This document shows positions 1-8,607 of a DNA stretch of 33,141 nt, piece after piece (position 1 is the stretch's first letter; each line of letters begins with the position of its first letter). The position numbers and the translations under genes are program-made. Location of the stretch: positions 1 through 33,141 of the forward strand of contig JAEEIA010000007.1 in assembly GCA_016281125.1 (NCBI GenBank), given 5' to 3'. Below the pieces are notes generated by a model, which was not told the DNA's origin, did not search any database, and worked only from the letters and a program-made list of their open reading frames with translations. The DNA is from Oscillospiraceae bacterium. GTDB lineage: Bacteria; Bacillota; Clostridia; Oscillospirales; Ruminococcaceae.

Positions 1-2
1 AT

Positions 3-98
3 TGCAATATGCCAAAGCTTAAGTTTCGTAAATATGGTGTGTTGCATGACAATGTCAATGGGATGTATCGGAATGCTCTTGATATTTGGCTGGATTAA
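3..98 (+). CDS. C-terminal end of an unknown protein (partial)
   Basis: A frame open from the window edge ends at TAA 96-98 and gives a polar, globular-looking tail ending NALDIWLD. The frame starting at base 1 is also open (to 123) and would give a hydrophobic tail, so the choice between them is uncertain. I prefer the first because its codons look more natural (many purine-first codons). No family is recognisable from about 31 residues. Confidence 0.3.
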   Translation, partial: CNMPKLKFRKYGVLHDNVNGMYRNALDIWLD

Positions 99-171
99 AA
101 GCAACAGCGTTCGTTTTTTATAATAATGAAGGGATTGTCCATAAACACTGCTTATTGTAAGGAGGATATTC

Positions 172-582
172 ATGGTTAAGAAAATCATTGTCACGTTGAT
201 TTCATGCGCTATCGCTTCTAGTACAATTGGTGCAATTTCGGCCAGCGCTACTAGCAATCAATGGAATAATATATGGGGAGATGGATCGTGCTTTAATTTA
301 AGATATGAAACCTCTGTTGTCGGAGCTACATTCTATCTTAGAACCGAAATGACACGAGTCTCTGGAAATGCAGAATATGCTATGGATTCTTATGTGTATA
401 AGAAAAACGGCGGTTCATGGTATGCAGGAACACCCAGTGGCTACAGTCAAGGATGGTTGGATAATAATCACGCTAATAATGAAGTCACAAATAATTCTAT
501 AAAAGGCGAAGTATACTATTTTTCTAAATCAGCATGGGACGAATGCAATCTATTGACACATCAATACTGCTACTATAGTTAA
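172..582 (+). CDS. small secreted protein, bacteriocin-like candidate
   Basis: A 136-residue protein preceded by a good AAGGAGG site. The N-terminus is a classical Sec signal peptide: basic MVKK, a hydrophobic stretch to about residue 22, then a probable cleavage after ASA near residue 26. The mature part of about 110 residues is rich in Asn, Tyr, Trp and Gly, has three cysteines (C40, C125, C133) and ends in HQYCYYS. I do not recognise the family. A small secreted product followed by a hairpin and then an operon with an ABC exporter resembles Sec-exported bacteriocin loci such as lactococcin 972, where immunity and ABC genes follow the structural gene. No lactococcin 972 signature could be confirmed, so toxin function is inference. 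A TATAAT at 119-124 may be its -10 box; no good -35 is seen. Confidence 0.75.
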   Translation: MVKKIIVTLISCAIASSTIGAISASATSNQWNNIWGDGSCFNLRYETSVVGATFYLRTEMTRVSGNAEYAMDSYVYKKNGGSWYAGTPSGYSQGWLDNNHANNEVTNNSIKGEVYYFSKSAWDECNLLTHQYCYYS

Positions 583-600
583 AGCATGGTCTTTCGGAAT

Positions 601-630
601 GTGCTGCTATGGCTCAGATCATAGCAGCAC
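601..630 (+). terminator. hairpin between the small secreted gene and the ABC operon
   Basis: A perfect 11-bp inverted repeat (GTGCTGCTATG / CATAGCAGCAC) with an 8-base loop lies 18 bases after the first stop codon. The tail is only TGCTTTTATA, so it looks like a partial terminator or a 3' stabilising stem. It would let the secreted protein be made in excess over the downstream genes. Confidence 0.65.
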
Positions 631-662
631 TGCTTTTATATAAGATTATAAGGTAATGAACA

Positions 663-1733
663 ATGCGTAAAAGATATTATATTTGCCTGATGCTTCTGAA
701 TTGTTTATTTGCATATGGATGTTCAATGAATACTTCTCCATCAACTGATCTGTATTCTGTTCAATCGAATTTAGAGAATAATAACGGGCATGACTCTAAG
801 AAATATACGGCTCTTAAACCTGATTGGTCAAATTATGGCGAAGTTCAATGTAATGCCTCTATGGCTTTAGGAATTGGATCTGGAATTGATTCAAATGGAA
901 AACTGCTCCCCATAAAACAAGACACTAGCTCATGTAAAGATGGAAAAGTGTCTTTTTGTTTAAAGTCATTTTTTATTACAGATAACAATATCATTCTAGG
1001 TAATTACATTTTAACTCTATTTGTAACAATAAATGGAGAACCGGTTGATTTTTCGATAGACAATGAAAAAAGCAAAAATGGAATACTTCAAACAGTTGCA
1101 TCAATTGGAGAAAATACAGCTTTAACAATTGAACTTAATTATATCAACACAATTAAAGGACAAAATAGCATTTCCGTATATGGTGTGATTTATGTTCCAC
1201 AAATTGGGAATTACTATTGTTTATCAGATACAGACAGTTTCATTGCATCAAATAATCACCTTGGAAAAAACGCTATATATAGTGTCGATAATGATATTAC
1301 TGACATTATTAAAAGCAATGTTTTAGGAAAAGATGATTTAGAAATCAACGCAATAAAGAATAGTTCCACAGGATTGGTAGAGCAGAAATACATACAGTCA
1401 TGTTTTCAGAGCCCAAAATGTTTCGAAATCTCATCGCGTACACCATTAAATCTAACTTATATAAATTCATATAATGGAAATCCGCGTAATTTTTCAGGAT
1501 TCTGTATTGTTTTTCGAAATGGTGAGGCTATAAATGCATGGAACGATAGTACTACGTTATTGAAAATAGATATTTCAGAAAAAGATATTTCCTGGAAAAT
1601 CCCAATAAAGACCAATCTACCCCATAATGAATATTCATATATTGCGGCTGTTTTATTTGAACAGGCTGACCATTGTGATCTATCTATGCCGCAGATATAT
1701 ATGCAACGTGAATTATTTTATATAACAGAATGA
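663..1733 (+). CDS. lipoprotein of unknown function
   Basis: A 356-residue protein with a lipoprotein signal: MRKR, a hydrophobic stretch, and a lipobox ending in AYGC with the lipidated cysteine at residue 20. It should therefore be anchored on the outer face of the membrane. The rest shows no domain that I recognise; alternating hydrophobic and polar stretches suggest beta-structure. It opens the tight operon: its TGA at 1731-1733 overlaps the next ATG at 1730. A weak AAGG site precedes the start. Base composition is strikingly AT-rich compared with genes right of 11 kb, suggesting transfer. Being encoded with an ABC transporter, it could be a self-protection (immunity) or sensor lipoprotein, but that is inference from context only. 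Confidence 0.75.
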   Translation: MRKRYYICLMLLNCLFAYGCSMNTSPSTDLYSVQSNLENNNGHDSKKYTALKPDWSNYGEVQCNASMALGIGSGIDSNGKLLPIKQDTSSCKDGKVSFCLKSFFITDNNIILGNYILTLFVTINGEPVDFSIDNEKSKNGILQTVASIGENTALTIELNYINTIKGQNSISVYGVIYVPQIGNYYCLSDTDSFIASNNHLGKNAIYSVDNDITDIIKSNVLGKDDLEINAIKNSSTGLVEQKYIQSCFQSPKCFEISSRTPLNLTYINSYNGNPRNFSGFCIVFRNGEAINAWNDSTTLLKIDISEKDISWKIPIKTNLPHNEYSYIAAVLFEQADHCDLSMPQIYMQRELFYITE

Positions 1734-2866
1734 ATATGAAAAGAATTATTTTATATTGCGCTCTTTTTTTTATTGTTTTGGTGAGTGCTTTCATAATATC
1801 AGCAGCTGTCGGTATTCTATCATCAGAAACCCTTGATTCAAATAAAAATGCACTTGGCGGTACAGGCCAAATTAGATTACTGAATGCAGACAATACGCAG
1901 TTAAACGCACAGTATTTTTGTGATAATGAGAACCTGTATTACACTGAATACTCATCAACAGACGGTTTTGCTGTACTCTACGCCTATTCACTCAAAAATG
2001 GGCATACTGAATCGGTCTGTAAGCGTGTTGCATGTTCTCACAATACACCTGCGTGTCCACTGTATGATCTTGTCCGCTATAATAATCAACCTTTGTCCAC
2101 CGTAAACCAGCGTTATTGTGTCGCTGACAATCTGCTGTATTATGCTGTGCAAAAGGGCGAAAAATTACAGCTTTGGCAATGGGAACCGCTCTCAAATTGC
2201 CGCAAGCATATCACTGATTATCCTGCTTATCAGGAGATTCGGGATGAACGCGGTCTGACAACAAAGTTAGACGGTGTTCTCGATAAGGTGATGCGGCTAA
2301 ACAGGGCGTATTTTGCGGTTTGCTGCACGAATGTCATTTACATTTACGATAACAATTTTCGTGAAATCACGCAGATTCCGATTGGCTCGGCAAATTTACC
2401 GTTCTGTGCGGTCGGTGACTCGCTGATGTGGCAGGATTATTACGGCTGCACCTATTGCTATGATCTGAATGCCGAAACACTCCGCTCTGATATATTTCCA
2501 GATATGCCCTATGCGATGCGCGAATCATTCAGCTATGACGGTGTATATTATTTTGCAAGAGATAACCATATTTATGCCTACCGTCCTGACGCAGACTCAT
2601 GTACTGAACTCACACAGACAGATTCATCCGCGAAGGACACACCTGAACCGGCACTGTATGGATGCGGCGCACACCTATATTACAGAAGCGATGACATTAT
2701 AGTATGCAGGAATCTGGATACCGGCGAGGAGAAAGCACTTCCTGACTTGCCCCAAATTCCTGATATTGAAACGAAGGGCCTGATTCTTGTACGGAATTTC
2801 CGGAACAATGATACGGCACAACCATTTACACGATACGATCTGAACGGCAAGGCGGTGAATCCATGA
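1730..2866 (+). CDS. membrane-anchored repeat protein (propeller-like, DUF5050-like)
   Basis: 378 residues with one N-terminal transmembrane segment (about 6-30) and a large extracellular part. The extracellular part has recurring short motifs of the type NLYYTEYS, LLYYAVQ, VYYFARD and HLYYRSD, at roughly regular spacing, as in beta-propeller or DUF5050-like proteins of Clostridia. A Cys/His cluster (C97, C102, H104, C109) matches a small CxxxxCxHxxxxC motif that I recall from related clostridial surface proteins; it may bind metal or form a disulfide knob. The start overlaps the preceding stop and the end (2866) overlaps the next start (2863), so all are translationally coupled. The ligand is unknown. 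It may act as an extracytoplasmic partner of the ABC permeases downstream. Confidence 0.7.
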   Translation: MNMKRIILYCALFFIVLVSAFIISAAVGILSSETLDSNKNALGGTGQIRLLNADNTQLNAQYFCDNENLYYTEYSSTDGFAVLYAYSLKNGHTESVCKRVACSHNTPACPLYDLVRYNNQPLSTVNQRYCVADNLLYYAVQKGEKLQLWQWEPLSNCRKHITDYPAYQEIRDERGLTTKLDGVLDKVMRLNRAYFAVCCTNVIYIYDNNFREITQIPIGSANLPFCAVGDSLMWQDYYGCTYCYDLNAETLRSDIFPDMPYAMRESFSYDGVYYFARDNHIYAYRPDADSCTELTQTDSSAKDTPEPALYGCGAHLYYRSDDIIVCRNLDTGEEKALPDLPQIPDIETKGLILVRNFRNNDTAQPFTRYDLNGKAVNP

Positions 2867-4002
2867 AACACGAAATAAAAAAACTGTTGCTGTGCAGAGA
2901 ATTGCAGATTGTCCTGCTGCTTATGCTAATTGGTGCTGCTGTGGCCGCATATCGCGGGGTGGATTATGTTGTGCCAGAAATGGCGAAGCACTACCGGGAA
3001 AAAGCGGCGCAATATGCCGGAATTTCGCTGCTGGAGGCAAGGGAACAGCTTGCAGCAGAGTTAGATGCACTTAGCGGAGAAACGGAGGGTTCACCACGGT
3101 ATTATGAGCGATGTGTAGTCGAGGGACTATATTACAGCATTGACAGATACATGGAGCGTGACGAACAAAAAGCACAGCTATTGCAGAAGATTTTGTCCAT
3201 TTCAAACAGCACGGATTACCAGAGGCGGGATGCTGAACTTGCATACCGCCTCTATAACCGACCGATTCAGGATATGCTTTGTAACCGAATCGAGCTAAAT
3301 ATGGTTCTTTCTGAAACCGGAGGCAGCCGATTTTCAAATCACCGCACCTTACTCTTTTCTGGATTGTATCTTCTGCTTGTCTGCGTCCTGACGGCACCGC
3401 TTTTTTCGTGCGAATACGAAAACGGGATGTATCAGATATTATTTGCATCAAAGCGAGGATGCGCAGGACTGTTCCGGAGAAAGATCATTTGCGGTATGAT
3501 CACTGTTACTGTTTTTACAGTGCTTTTCACGGCAATGCTGTATGCAGTGCAATTATATCGGTATGGGTTGAGTGTCCAAATGCTTCATGCACCGGTGCAA
3601 TGTACGGATGCACTTGCCAAATGTCCGTATCTTCTGAATATTTGGCAGTATATTTTTCTGCACACAGGGATGCATTTGATTTGCGGCTGGTTGATGTTGG
3701 GCGTTTCCACAGTATTCTCATGTTTTAGCAAAAGATCACTGACAGTCTTTGCCGGAACCGCCGGAATCACGGCACTGATTCTTTTGCCGCCTCTTGCAGA
3801 TCAGCCCGCTGTTCAGCGTATTGCAAAGCAGCTCGGTCTGCTGCGGCTGCTGTTTCTCAATGACTATCTGGAACAGTACGATACAGTGAATGTGCTGGGC
3901 TATCCGGTCGCACAGATTACCTTATCTGTCGCCGGAACACTGGTACTGACAATACTGCTGATAACAGCGGCATACACGCTATACACAAGGGAAGGCAGGT
4001 GA
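2863..4002 (+). CDS. ABC-2 type transporter permease
   Basis: 379 residues. It has an N-terminal transmembrane helix (about 13-30), a roughly 120-residue extracytoplasmic domain and then five hydrophobic segments between about 165 and 373, the layout of ABC-2 (antibiotic/peptide exporter) permeases. The ATG overlaps the preceding stop by four bases and has a GGCGGTGA ribosome site. It is followed after six bases by the ATPase gene, then by a second permease, so a heterodimeric membrane part is likely. Substrate is unknown; export of, or immunity against, the small secreted protein at 172 is a reasonable guess. Confidence 0.85.
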   Translation: MKHEIKKLLLCRELQIVLLLMLIGAAVAAYRGVDYVVPEMAKHYREKAAQYAGISLLEAREQLAAELDALSGETEGSPRYYERCVVEGLYYSIDRYMERDEQKAQLLQKILSISNSTDYQRRDAELAYRLYNRPIQDMLCNRIELNMVLSETGGSRFSNHRTLLFSGLYLLLVCVLTAPLFSCEYENGMYQILFASKRGCAGLFRRKIICGMITVTVFTVLFTAMLYAVQLYRYGLSVQMLHAPVQCTDALAKCPYLLNIWQYIFLHTGMHLICGWLMLGVSTVFSCFSKRSLTVFAGTAGITALILLPPLADQPAVQRIAKQLGLLRLLFLNDYLEQYDTVNVLGYPVAQITLSVAGTLVLTILLITAAYTLYTREGR

Positions 4003-4008
4003 TGCATC

Positions 4009-4875
4009 ATGCTGATATTTGACGGACTGACCAAGTGCTACGGGAAATGCACCGCACTCGATCATGTTTCTTTTGAACTGGAGCACGGCATCTATGCACT
4101 GCTCGGTCCAAACGGTGCAGGAAAGAGTACAATGATGCATCTATTAGCCGGATTGCTGACGCCGACCGCCGGCAGCATTTCCTACAACGGCAAGCGCATT
4201 GAGGAACTTGATGCCGATTTCCGAAAGCAGATCGGCTATATGCCGCAGTATCCAGGGTTCTATCCGGATTTCACGGCATGGGAGCTGATGCGCTACATGG
4301 CGGATATGAAGGGGATTCCCCGTAAAGAAGCTGTTTCACAGTGTAACAATCTGCTGCGTGCAGTGAATCTCTATGAGAAACGCCGCGACCGCATTAAAAC
4401 CTTTTCCGGCGGAATGCGGCAGCGGCTCGGTCTGGCACAGGCTTTGCTCGGAACACCGGATATTTTGATTCTCGATGAACCGACTGCCGGACTGGATCCC
4501 AAAGAGCGCGTGCGATTCCGGAATCTGATTCGGAGACTTGCAGCGGAAAAGACGGTTATTTTCTGTACGCATATTGTTTCCGATATTGAAACCATTGCAA
4601 AAGAGGTGCTGTTGCTGCATCACGGAAAACTGCTGCGCAAGGCAACTGTGCCGCATTTGCTTGCGGAGATCAACGGCAAGGTCTGGGAGGTTACGGCGGA
4701 TGCCGATGAAATTGAGCATTTATTGGATCGGTATCCTCGTTCCAATCTGGTAAACAGCGGCGCGCAGACCGCCGTTCGCATCGTTCATGATAGCAAACCG
4801 CATCCACAGGCAGAGGCGCGAACCGGTGTGCTGGAGGATGTCTATCTGTATATGTTTGAGGAACAAAATCAATGA
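4009..4875 (+). CDS. ABC transporter ATP-binding protein
   Basis: 288 residues with a complete nucleotide-binding domain. Walker A is GPNGAGKST (33-41), the signature is FSGGMRQRLG, Walker B is ILILDEPTAGLD, and the switch histidine lies in FCTHIVSD. The C-terminal extension of about 80 residues is of the type seen in CcmA/BcrA-like peptide exporters. It is sandwiched between two ABC-2 permeases in one overlapping operon and should power them. The role (export, immunity or stress) is not determined by sequence. Confidence 0.95.
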   Translation: MLIFDGLTKCYGKCTALDHVSFELEHGIYALLGPNGAGKSTMMHLLAGLLTPTAGSISYNGKRIEELDADFRKQIGYMPQYPGFYPDFTAWELMRYMADMKGIPRKEAVSQCNNLLRAVNLYEKRRDRIKTFSGGMRQRLGLAQALLGTPDILILDEPTAGLDPKERVRFRNLIRRLAAEKTVIFCTHIVSDIETIAKEVLLLHHGKLLRKATVPHLLAEINGKVWEVTADADEIEHLLDRYPRSNLVNSGAQTAVRIVHDSKPHPQAEARTGVLEDVYLYMFEEQNQ

Positions 4876-5906
4876 AACAGCTTGCGATTTGTATGAAATA
4901 TGAGCTGCGGAAGCTGCTCATCAGTGATAAGGGATGGCTTATTATACTGGCCGCACTGCTGTTTCAGATCGTTCTTTGTCTGACCGCAAAGCCGCATTTA
5001 CAGCAATACAATTTCGATACCGAACTGTATCAGCAGACTGTTTCTGAATATACCGGTGCATACAGAGCAGAAACAGAGCGGCGTATTCAATCCTCAATGG
5101 ATGCCGCACAAGCGCGGATTTCGGCATACAGCCGGCGTCCGCAGAACGGCAGCGATAATTTACTTGAACGATCAAGACAGCTTGCCTTTGCACAGGAGGA
5201 TGCGGCGGTTTTGCAGGCGATTTCGCAAAAATATGCTGTATACAAGGATATTCAGGACTTGCATCCGGAACTTACTTATGATCTGGAACTAATAGATTAT
5301 CTGCGGCGATTTGGAGTGAACTGGTCATCGCTCATCTGTATTGCGCTGCTGATGCCAATGCTTATGCTGCGTGATTCCTCTTGTGGTATGGCGCAGATTC
5401 TGAATGCCAGCTATATCGGGATGCGAAAGATCTTACAGTCAAAGCTACTGACAGCCGCTTTTATCAGCATCGGAGTCACGCTACTTTGTACTCTGCTGGA
5501 ATTTACGATGTTCGCATTGCGATGGGATTTCGGAACACTGACCGTTCCATTACAAAGCATTACCGGTTATGAAACCTGCGGACTGCACTGTTCTGTCATG
5601 GGCGGACTGCTTATCGCAGAAGTCATCCGTCTTTTGACAATGTGGGCTGTGGCATGGGAAATCTGTCTGCTTGCAAAATTATTGCGGAGAGAGATTGCTA
5701 CGATTGCTGTATTTGCAATACTGATCGGAGTGGGGACGCTGTGCACATCGTTTTCCCTATATGGCTCATTATCAGGAATTGAGAACCTGAAACATCTCGG
5801 AGCAATAAATATATGTTCCATATCATTATTAATTATGATACGATGTATACTGTTTGAGCAGATAATGGTATCTCAAGCTAAAATTCCGATTCGTTCAGAA
5901 AAATGA
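4872..5906 (+). CDS. ABC-2 type transporter permease, second subunit
   Basis: 344 residues with the same architecture as the first permease: a TM helix at about 20-38, an extracytoplasmic region rich in Gln/Ala/Arg, and five hydrophobic segments from about residue 153 to the C-terminus. The start overlaps the ATPase stop (ATGA), showing translational coupling; a GAGGAAC site lies inside the ATPase gene. Last gene of the operon. No clear rho-independent terminator follows immediately. Confidence 0.85.
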   Translation: MKQLAICMKYELRKLLISDKGWLIILAALLFQIVLCLTAKPHLQQYNFDTELYQQTVSEYTGAYRAETERRIQSSMDAAQARISAYSRRPQNGSDNLLERSRQLAFAQEDAAVLQAISQKYAVYKDIQDLHPELTYDLELIDYLRRFGVNWSSLICIALLMPMLMLRDSSCGMAQILNASYIGMRKILQSKLLTAAFISIGVTLLCTLLEFTMFALRWDFGTLTVPLQSITGYETCGLHCSVMGGLLIAEVIRLLTMWAVAWEICLLAKLLRREIATIAVFAILIGVGTLCTSFSLYGSLSGIENLKHLGAINICSISLLIMIRCILFEQIMVSQAKIPIRSEK

Positions 5907-5943
5907 GAAACTCTATCATGAAAAAGAAAGATCAATATGATGC

Positions 5944-6156
5944 ACTGTAAGTGGTATAATAAAACATACAGAATCAGCCAATAAAAACATACAGAAATTC
6001 GCCACGAACTGTACAATGACCCGATCCATGGTATAATAGAAGCAAACCATGGAGGAGGCGGTACAGAGCATGAAAGGAATCAAAATGTATGCAAAAATCC
6101 AGGAACTGAAAGAGCTTGGAATTGCCAAAAAGCTTAATGCTGATGATCTGGCTTAA
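5944..6156 (+). pseudogene. IS21-like transposase (IstA) relic with its left-end repeats
   Basis: A 28-codon frame at 6070-6156 with a strong GGAGGAGG site gives KMYAKIQELKELGIAKK, which resembles the first HTH of IS21-family IstA transposases, then stops at TAA. Upstream, at about 5955-5995, a near-identical AAAACATACAGAA unit occurs twice, like the repeated transposase sites at IS21 ends. TATAAT boxes occur at about 5953 and 6031. The remainder of istA and the istB partner are absent, so this is a truncated remnant. The family assignment rests on a short match. Confidence 0.5.
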
Positions 6157-6252
6157 TAAATGCACTAACATTATTTTAAACGAATAGCTGAACAGATGCT
6201 GATTGTATCAAAAATAAAAGGTTCCATAGGATAACAATAATGATCATAATAT

Positions 6253-6304
6253 AGCTAATCCCCGACCACAAGGTTGAAACCAATCGTGTGGTTGGGGATT
6301 AGCT
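6253..6304. terminator. long hairpin, possible bidirectional terminator
   Basis: AGCTAATCCCCGACCACA pairs with TGTGGTTGGGGATTAGCT over 18 positions (one G-U pair), with a 16-base loop. It stands between the IS relic and the end of the relaxase gene. No strong T-run follows on either strand, so it may be a terminator, a remnant of an element end or a structured RNA. The rest of the 5907-6376 gap holds nothing else that I can identify. Confidence 0.5.
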
Positions 6305-6376
6305 TATTTCTGCGTATTGGAGTAGGTATTAATGCATCGAGAAAGAACAGCTAATTGTCAAATAGAGTTTAATTTT

Positions 6377-7786
6377 CTATCGCCTTTTTTCGTGTTCTTT
6401 TCTTTTACGTTCTTCAGCGACAAGCTGAGAAATATAATTTCCCTGCGAGATTTCGCGATATGTTTGCGCTATGTCTGAATATACCATATACATCTGCTGA
6501 CATTGCTTGAAGCGATCTTTCAGCGAAAAAATCTGTTTTTCGGTTTCACTCAATTTTGCCTGCAAACAGCTGAGATCAGCTTTTTCTGCAATGCTATTGT
6601 TCAGTATACTTTGCCGGCTGACTGTCAGCCGCAAGTGTTCTATTTCAGTCAAATTCATCTTGTCTGACAATGAAAAGTATGTTTCTGCCTGTTGAATCAG
6701 TGAGGTCAACCGATCATGCTCCGCCGTCAGCAAGTTCAGTTCCTGACGCGCTTGCTCATAATCGGTTTTTACCGCTTCGATCTTTCCCTCCACCTCACCG
6801 ATAGAATGAATATGATCGCGGTTGATGATCCTGAGCTGTGCTGAAAGCCGATGCACATCCAAATCATTTTGCAGAGAATATGGTGCAGTCCAGTCACGCC
6901 GGCGCTGCACTTTTCTTTTTTCTGCTGCAAGCTGAATAACTTGTCCGATGATGACTTCATAGCATTCGCGCAGGGGTGACGGTTCATCAGTCAACGCCGC
7001 GCCGCTGTCTGCATCATTCCATAGGATTTTGGATGCAAGGCTTTCCGCCGTATATTCTTCCCCCAGTGTTTTCGTGCGGATAAAACGCTGCTGTCCCGGC
7101 GCTTTGAGGGAGATATACTTGCCCTTTTTGACATCATATCCACGCAGTTCCAGTTCATAAAGCAGTTCATCCATATTCTGGACCGAACCGATCAAGCTGT
7201 CAATTTCTGTTTGCAGCTTCTGCTTCCATGATGTACCGCGCCGCCGGTTCTCCCATTCATAATGACCGATTGCTTTCCCTTTTCCTCTGCTTTTGTCATA
7301 CGGCTGGATACCGAAAGCAAGGCACACTCTGTCTGAATATTCTTTTACATGGTTCAGCGTTTTCTGATTGTCATTCAGCTTCCTGCCTGTCATCGTATAA
7401 GTGTTTACAAGAATATGGCTGTGGATATGTCTACGGTCAGTATGTGTTGCTATTACGACCTGACAATCATCACCGAAGGTCTTGCGTGCAAATGCTTTTG
7501 CGATACGATGTGCCAGTTCCGGTGAGATGTTATCCTTCGGATCAAATGACTGGATATAGTGAATCGCTTTCACGCTGCCCTTGCCTTCCAACGGCGGCGG
7601 TGTGTCAAACCGTTCCGTCGAATAGCACTCATAAACAGACTTCATTTCCAGATAAGCGTCCCGTGCGGAAGTCATACAGTTCAATGAGGATGTATAAAGT
7701 AATCCCTCAGTCTTATCCGGGTTCAGAATATAGCTCAGCGTTTTGTTGACGGTAGATCGGACAGGAATTGATTTAACATACGGCAT
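6377..7786 (-). CDS. relaxase, MOBP / MobA-VirD2 type
   Basis: 469 residues. The N-terminal relaxase domain shows a likely catalytic tyrosine Y19 (LSYILNP) and the metal-binding histidine cluster H115...H120-I-H122-S-H124 followed by ILVNTY, the three-histidine motif of the MobA/VirD2 (PF03432) family. A middle region (about 180-260) looks like the conserved post-catalytic part of Firmicutes relaxases. The C-terminus from about 330 is a long charged coiled coil. It nicks DNA at oriT and pilots the strand during conjugative transfer. The start is supported by AGGAGG about 12 bases upstream, inside the 3' end of mobC, with which it overlaps by 52 bases. No coupling protein or type IV secretion gene is in the window, so this part is mobilisable rather than self-transmissible as far as visible. 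Confidence 0.92.
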   Translation of the reverse strand: MPYVKSIPVRSTVNKTLSYILNPDKTEGLLYTSSLNCMTSARDAYLEMKSVYECYSTERFDTPPPLEGKGSVKAIHYIQSFDPKDNISPELAHRIAKAFARKTFGDDCQVVIATHTDRRHIHSHILVNTYTMTGRKLNDNQKTLNHVKEYSDRVCLAFGIQPYDKSRGKGKAIGHYEWENRRRGTSWKQKLQTEIDSLIGSVQNMDELLYELELRGYDVKKGKYISLKAPGQQRFIRTKTLGEEYTAESLASKILWNDADSGAALTDEPSPLRECYEVIIGQVIQLAAEKRKVQRRRDWTAPYSLQNDLDVHRLSAQLRIINRDHIHSIGEVEGKIEAVKTDYEQARQELNLLTAEHDRLTSLIQQAETYFSLSDKMNLTEIEHLRLTVSRQSILNNSIAEKADLSCLQAKLSETEKQIFSLKDRFKQCQQMYMVYSDIAQTYREISQGNYISQLVAEERKRKEHEKRR

Positions 7787-8073
7787 ACCTCTGTGAGACC
7801 TCCTTTCAGAATCTCAATATCCTCCGCATAGATGCTGTGCGTTTCATTTGCTTTTCTCGCCACCTGATTTATGTTGTTGGAAATCGTGCGCATTGCATTG
7901 ACCAGCGGTGCTGCCGCCTGCATATCATAATAGGTCAGCTGCCCATTGACAGCGATCTTCTTGATATAGGTTCCGATTTTCAGATTGGCTTCAGCGGCGC
8001 GGCGTTCCACCTCTGCCCATTCGTTCAGGTCAAATACGACCTCCTTGCGTTTCACCTGCTTATACTTTCTCAT
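7735..8073 (-). CDS. mobC: MobC-like relaxosome accessory protein
   Basis: 112 residues from the ATG at 8073, which sits eight bases after GGAGG; the upstream ATG at 8088 overlaps that site and is less likely. The small, basic N-terminus followed by FDLNEWAEVERRAAEANL and the NNINQVARKAN segment is typical of MobC (PF05713) relaxosome proteins, which bind oriT as ribbon-helix-helix-like dimers and help the relaxase open the strands. It is placed directly after the candidate oriT and before the relaxase, the usual order. Confidence 0.88.
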   Translation of the reverse strand: MRKYKQVKRKEVVFDLNEWAEVERRAAEANLKIGTYIKKIAVNGQLTYYDMQAAAPLVNAMRTISNNINQVARKANETHSIYAEDIEILKGGLTEVCRMLNQFLSDLPSTKR

Positions 8074-8179
8074 ACAGTTTTCCTCCATTCTGTTTTCCTT
8101 TTCTTCGTTGCGGCAACTTATATTTGGAGGGAGATTGGTTTAGGGCTCAGGTTCCCTAAACTGGATTTTTGCAGCGGTA

Positions 8180-8310
8180 CAGTCTGCGAAAACCGTAATA
8201 TCCGAAAGTATACGATACTTTCTGTGGCTTGCTATTCCGTCAAACTCCAAAGTATACGGATACTGCAAAAAACACGGTTTTCGCCCGATTGGGCGTACCC
8301 CTCCAAATCC
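8180..8310. other. candidate oriT / relaxosome repeat region
   Basis: The region upstream of mobC is dense in symmetry. GCGAAAACCGT (8186-8196) is inverted at 8274-8284. GAAAGTAT-ACG-ATACTTTC (8204-8222) is a hairpin, and a related AGTAT-ACGG-ATACT follows at 8251-8264. CGCCC-GATT-GGGCG (8282-8295) is followed by TACCCCTCC, the layout of an inverted repeat next to a nic region in MOBP-type oriTs. Position and symmetry support oriT; the exact nick site is not established. Confidence 0.55.
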
Positions 8311-8514
8311 AACGCCTGCGGCGGCGATCCGCAGTTGTCATAATCCCCTCCGAAAACTACCTCACAAAGCCCCTGATTTTTTCTGTATCCTGCCAGATTC
8401 GGAATCAATCTATATTTTGCACGATTCACAATACCCTGATTTGTATAAAACAGAGAATCTTTTGGAATATAGCCGGTTTATCGAAAAAAAGTCCTGAGTA
8501 TTGAGGTAAGAAGT

Positions 8515-8607
8515 GAAAGGGGCAATCAGCCGGCAGCCGGATCTCGCCAATCCGCGCTGCACTTCGCCTAAAACCGGAAGCCCCTTTCGCATTAAATACG
8601 AAAGGGG
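8515..8607 (+). promoter_or_regulatory. leader with two mutually exclusive hairpins over the CHC2 gene start
   Basis: CCCCTTTCG (8581-8589) can pair with CGAAAGGGG (8599-8607), covering the purine-rich ribosome site and the first base of the GTG start. The same left arm, as GCCCCTTTC (8580-8588), can instead pair with GAAAGGGGC at 8515-8523, which would free the start region. This looks like an attenuation or translational switch; function is inferred from pairing only. Confidence 0.4.

Noticed and set aside
1-123. Frame-1 hydrophobic peptide ending at 123
   Set aside because: Competes with the frame ending at 98, whose codon use looks more natural; too short to decide, so only the latter is listed, with low confidence.
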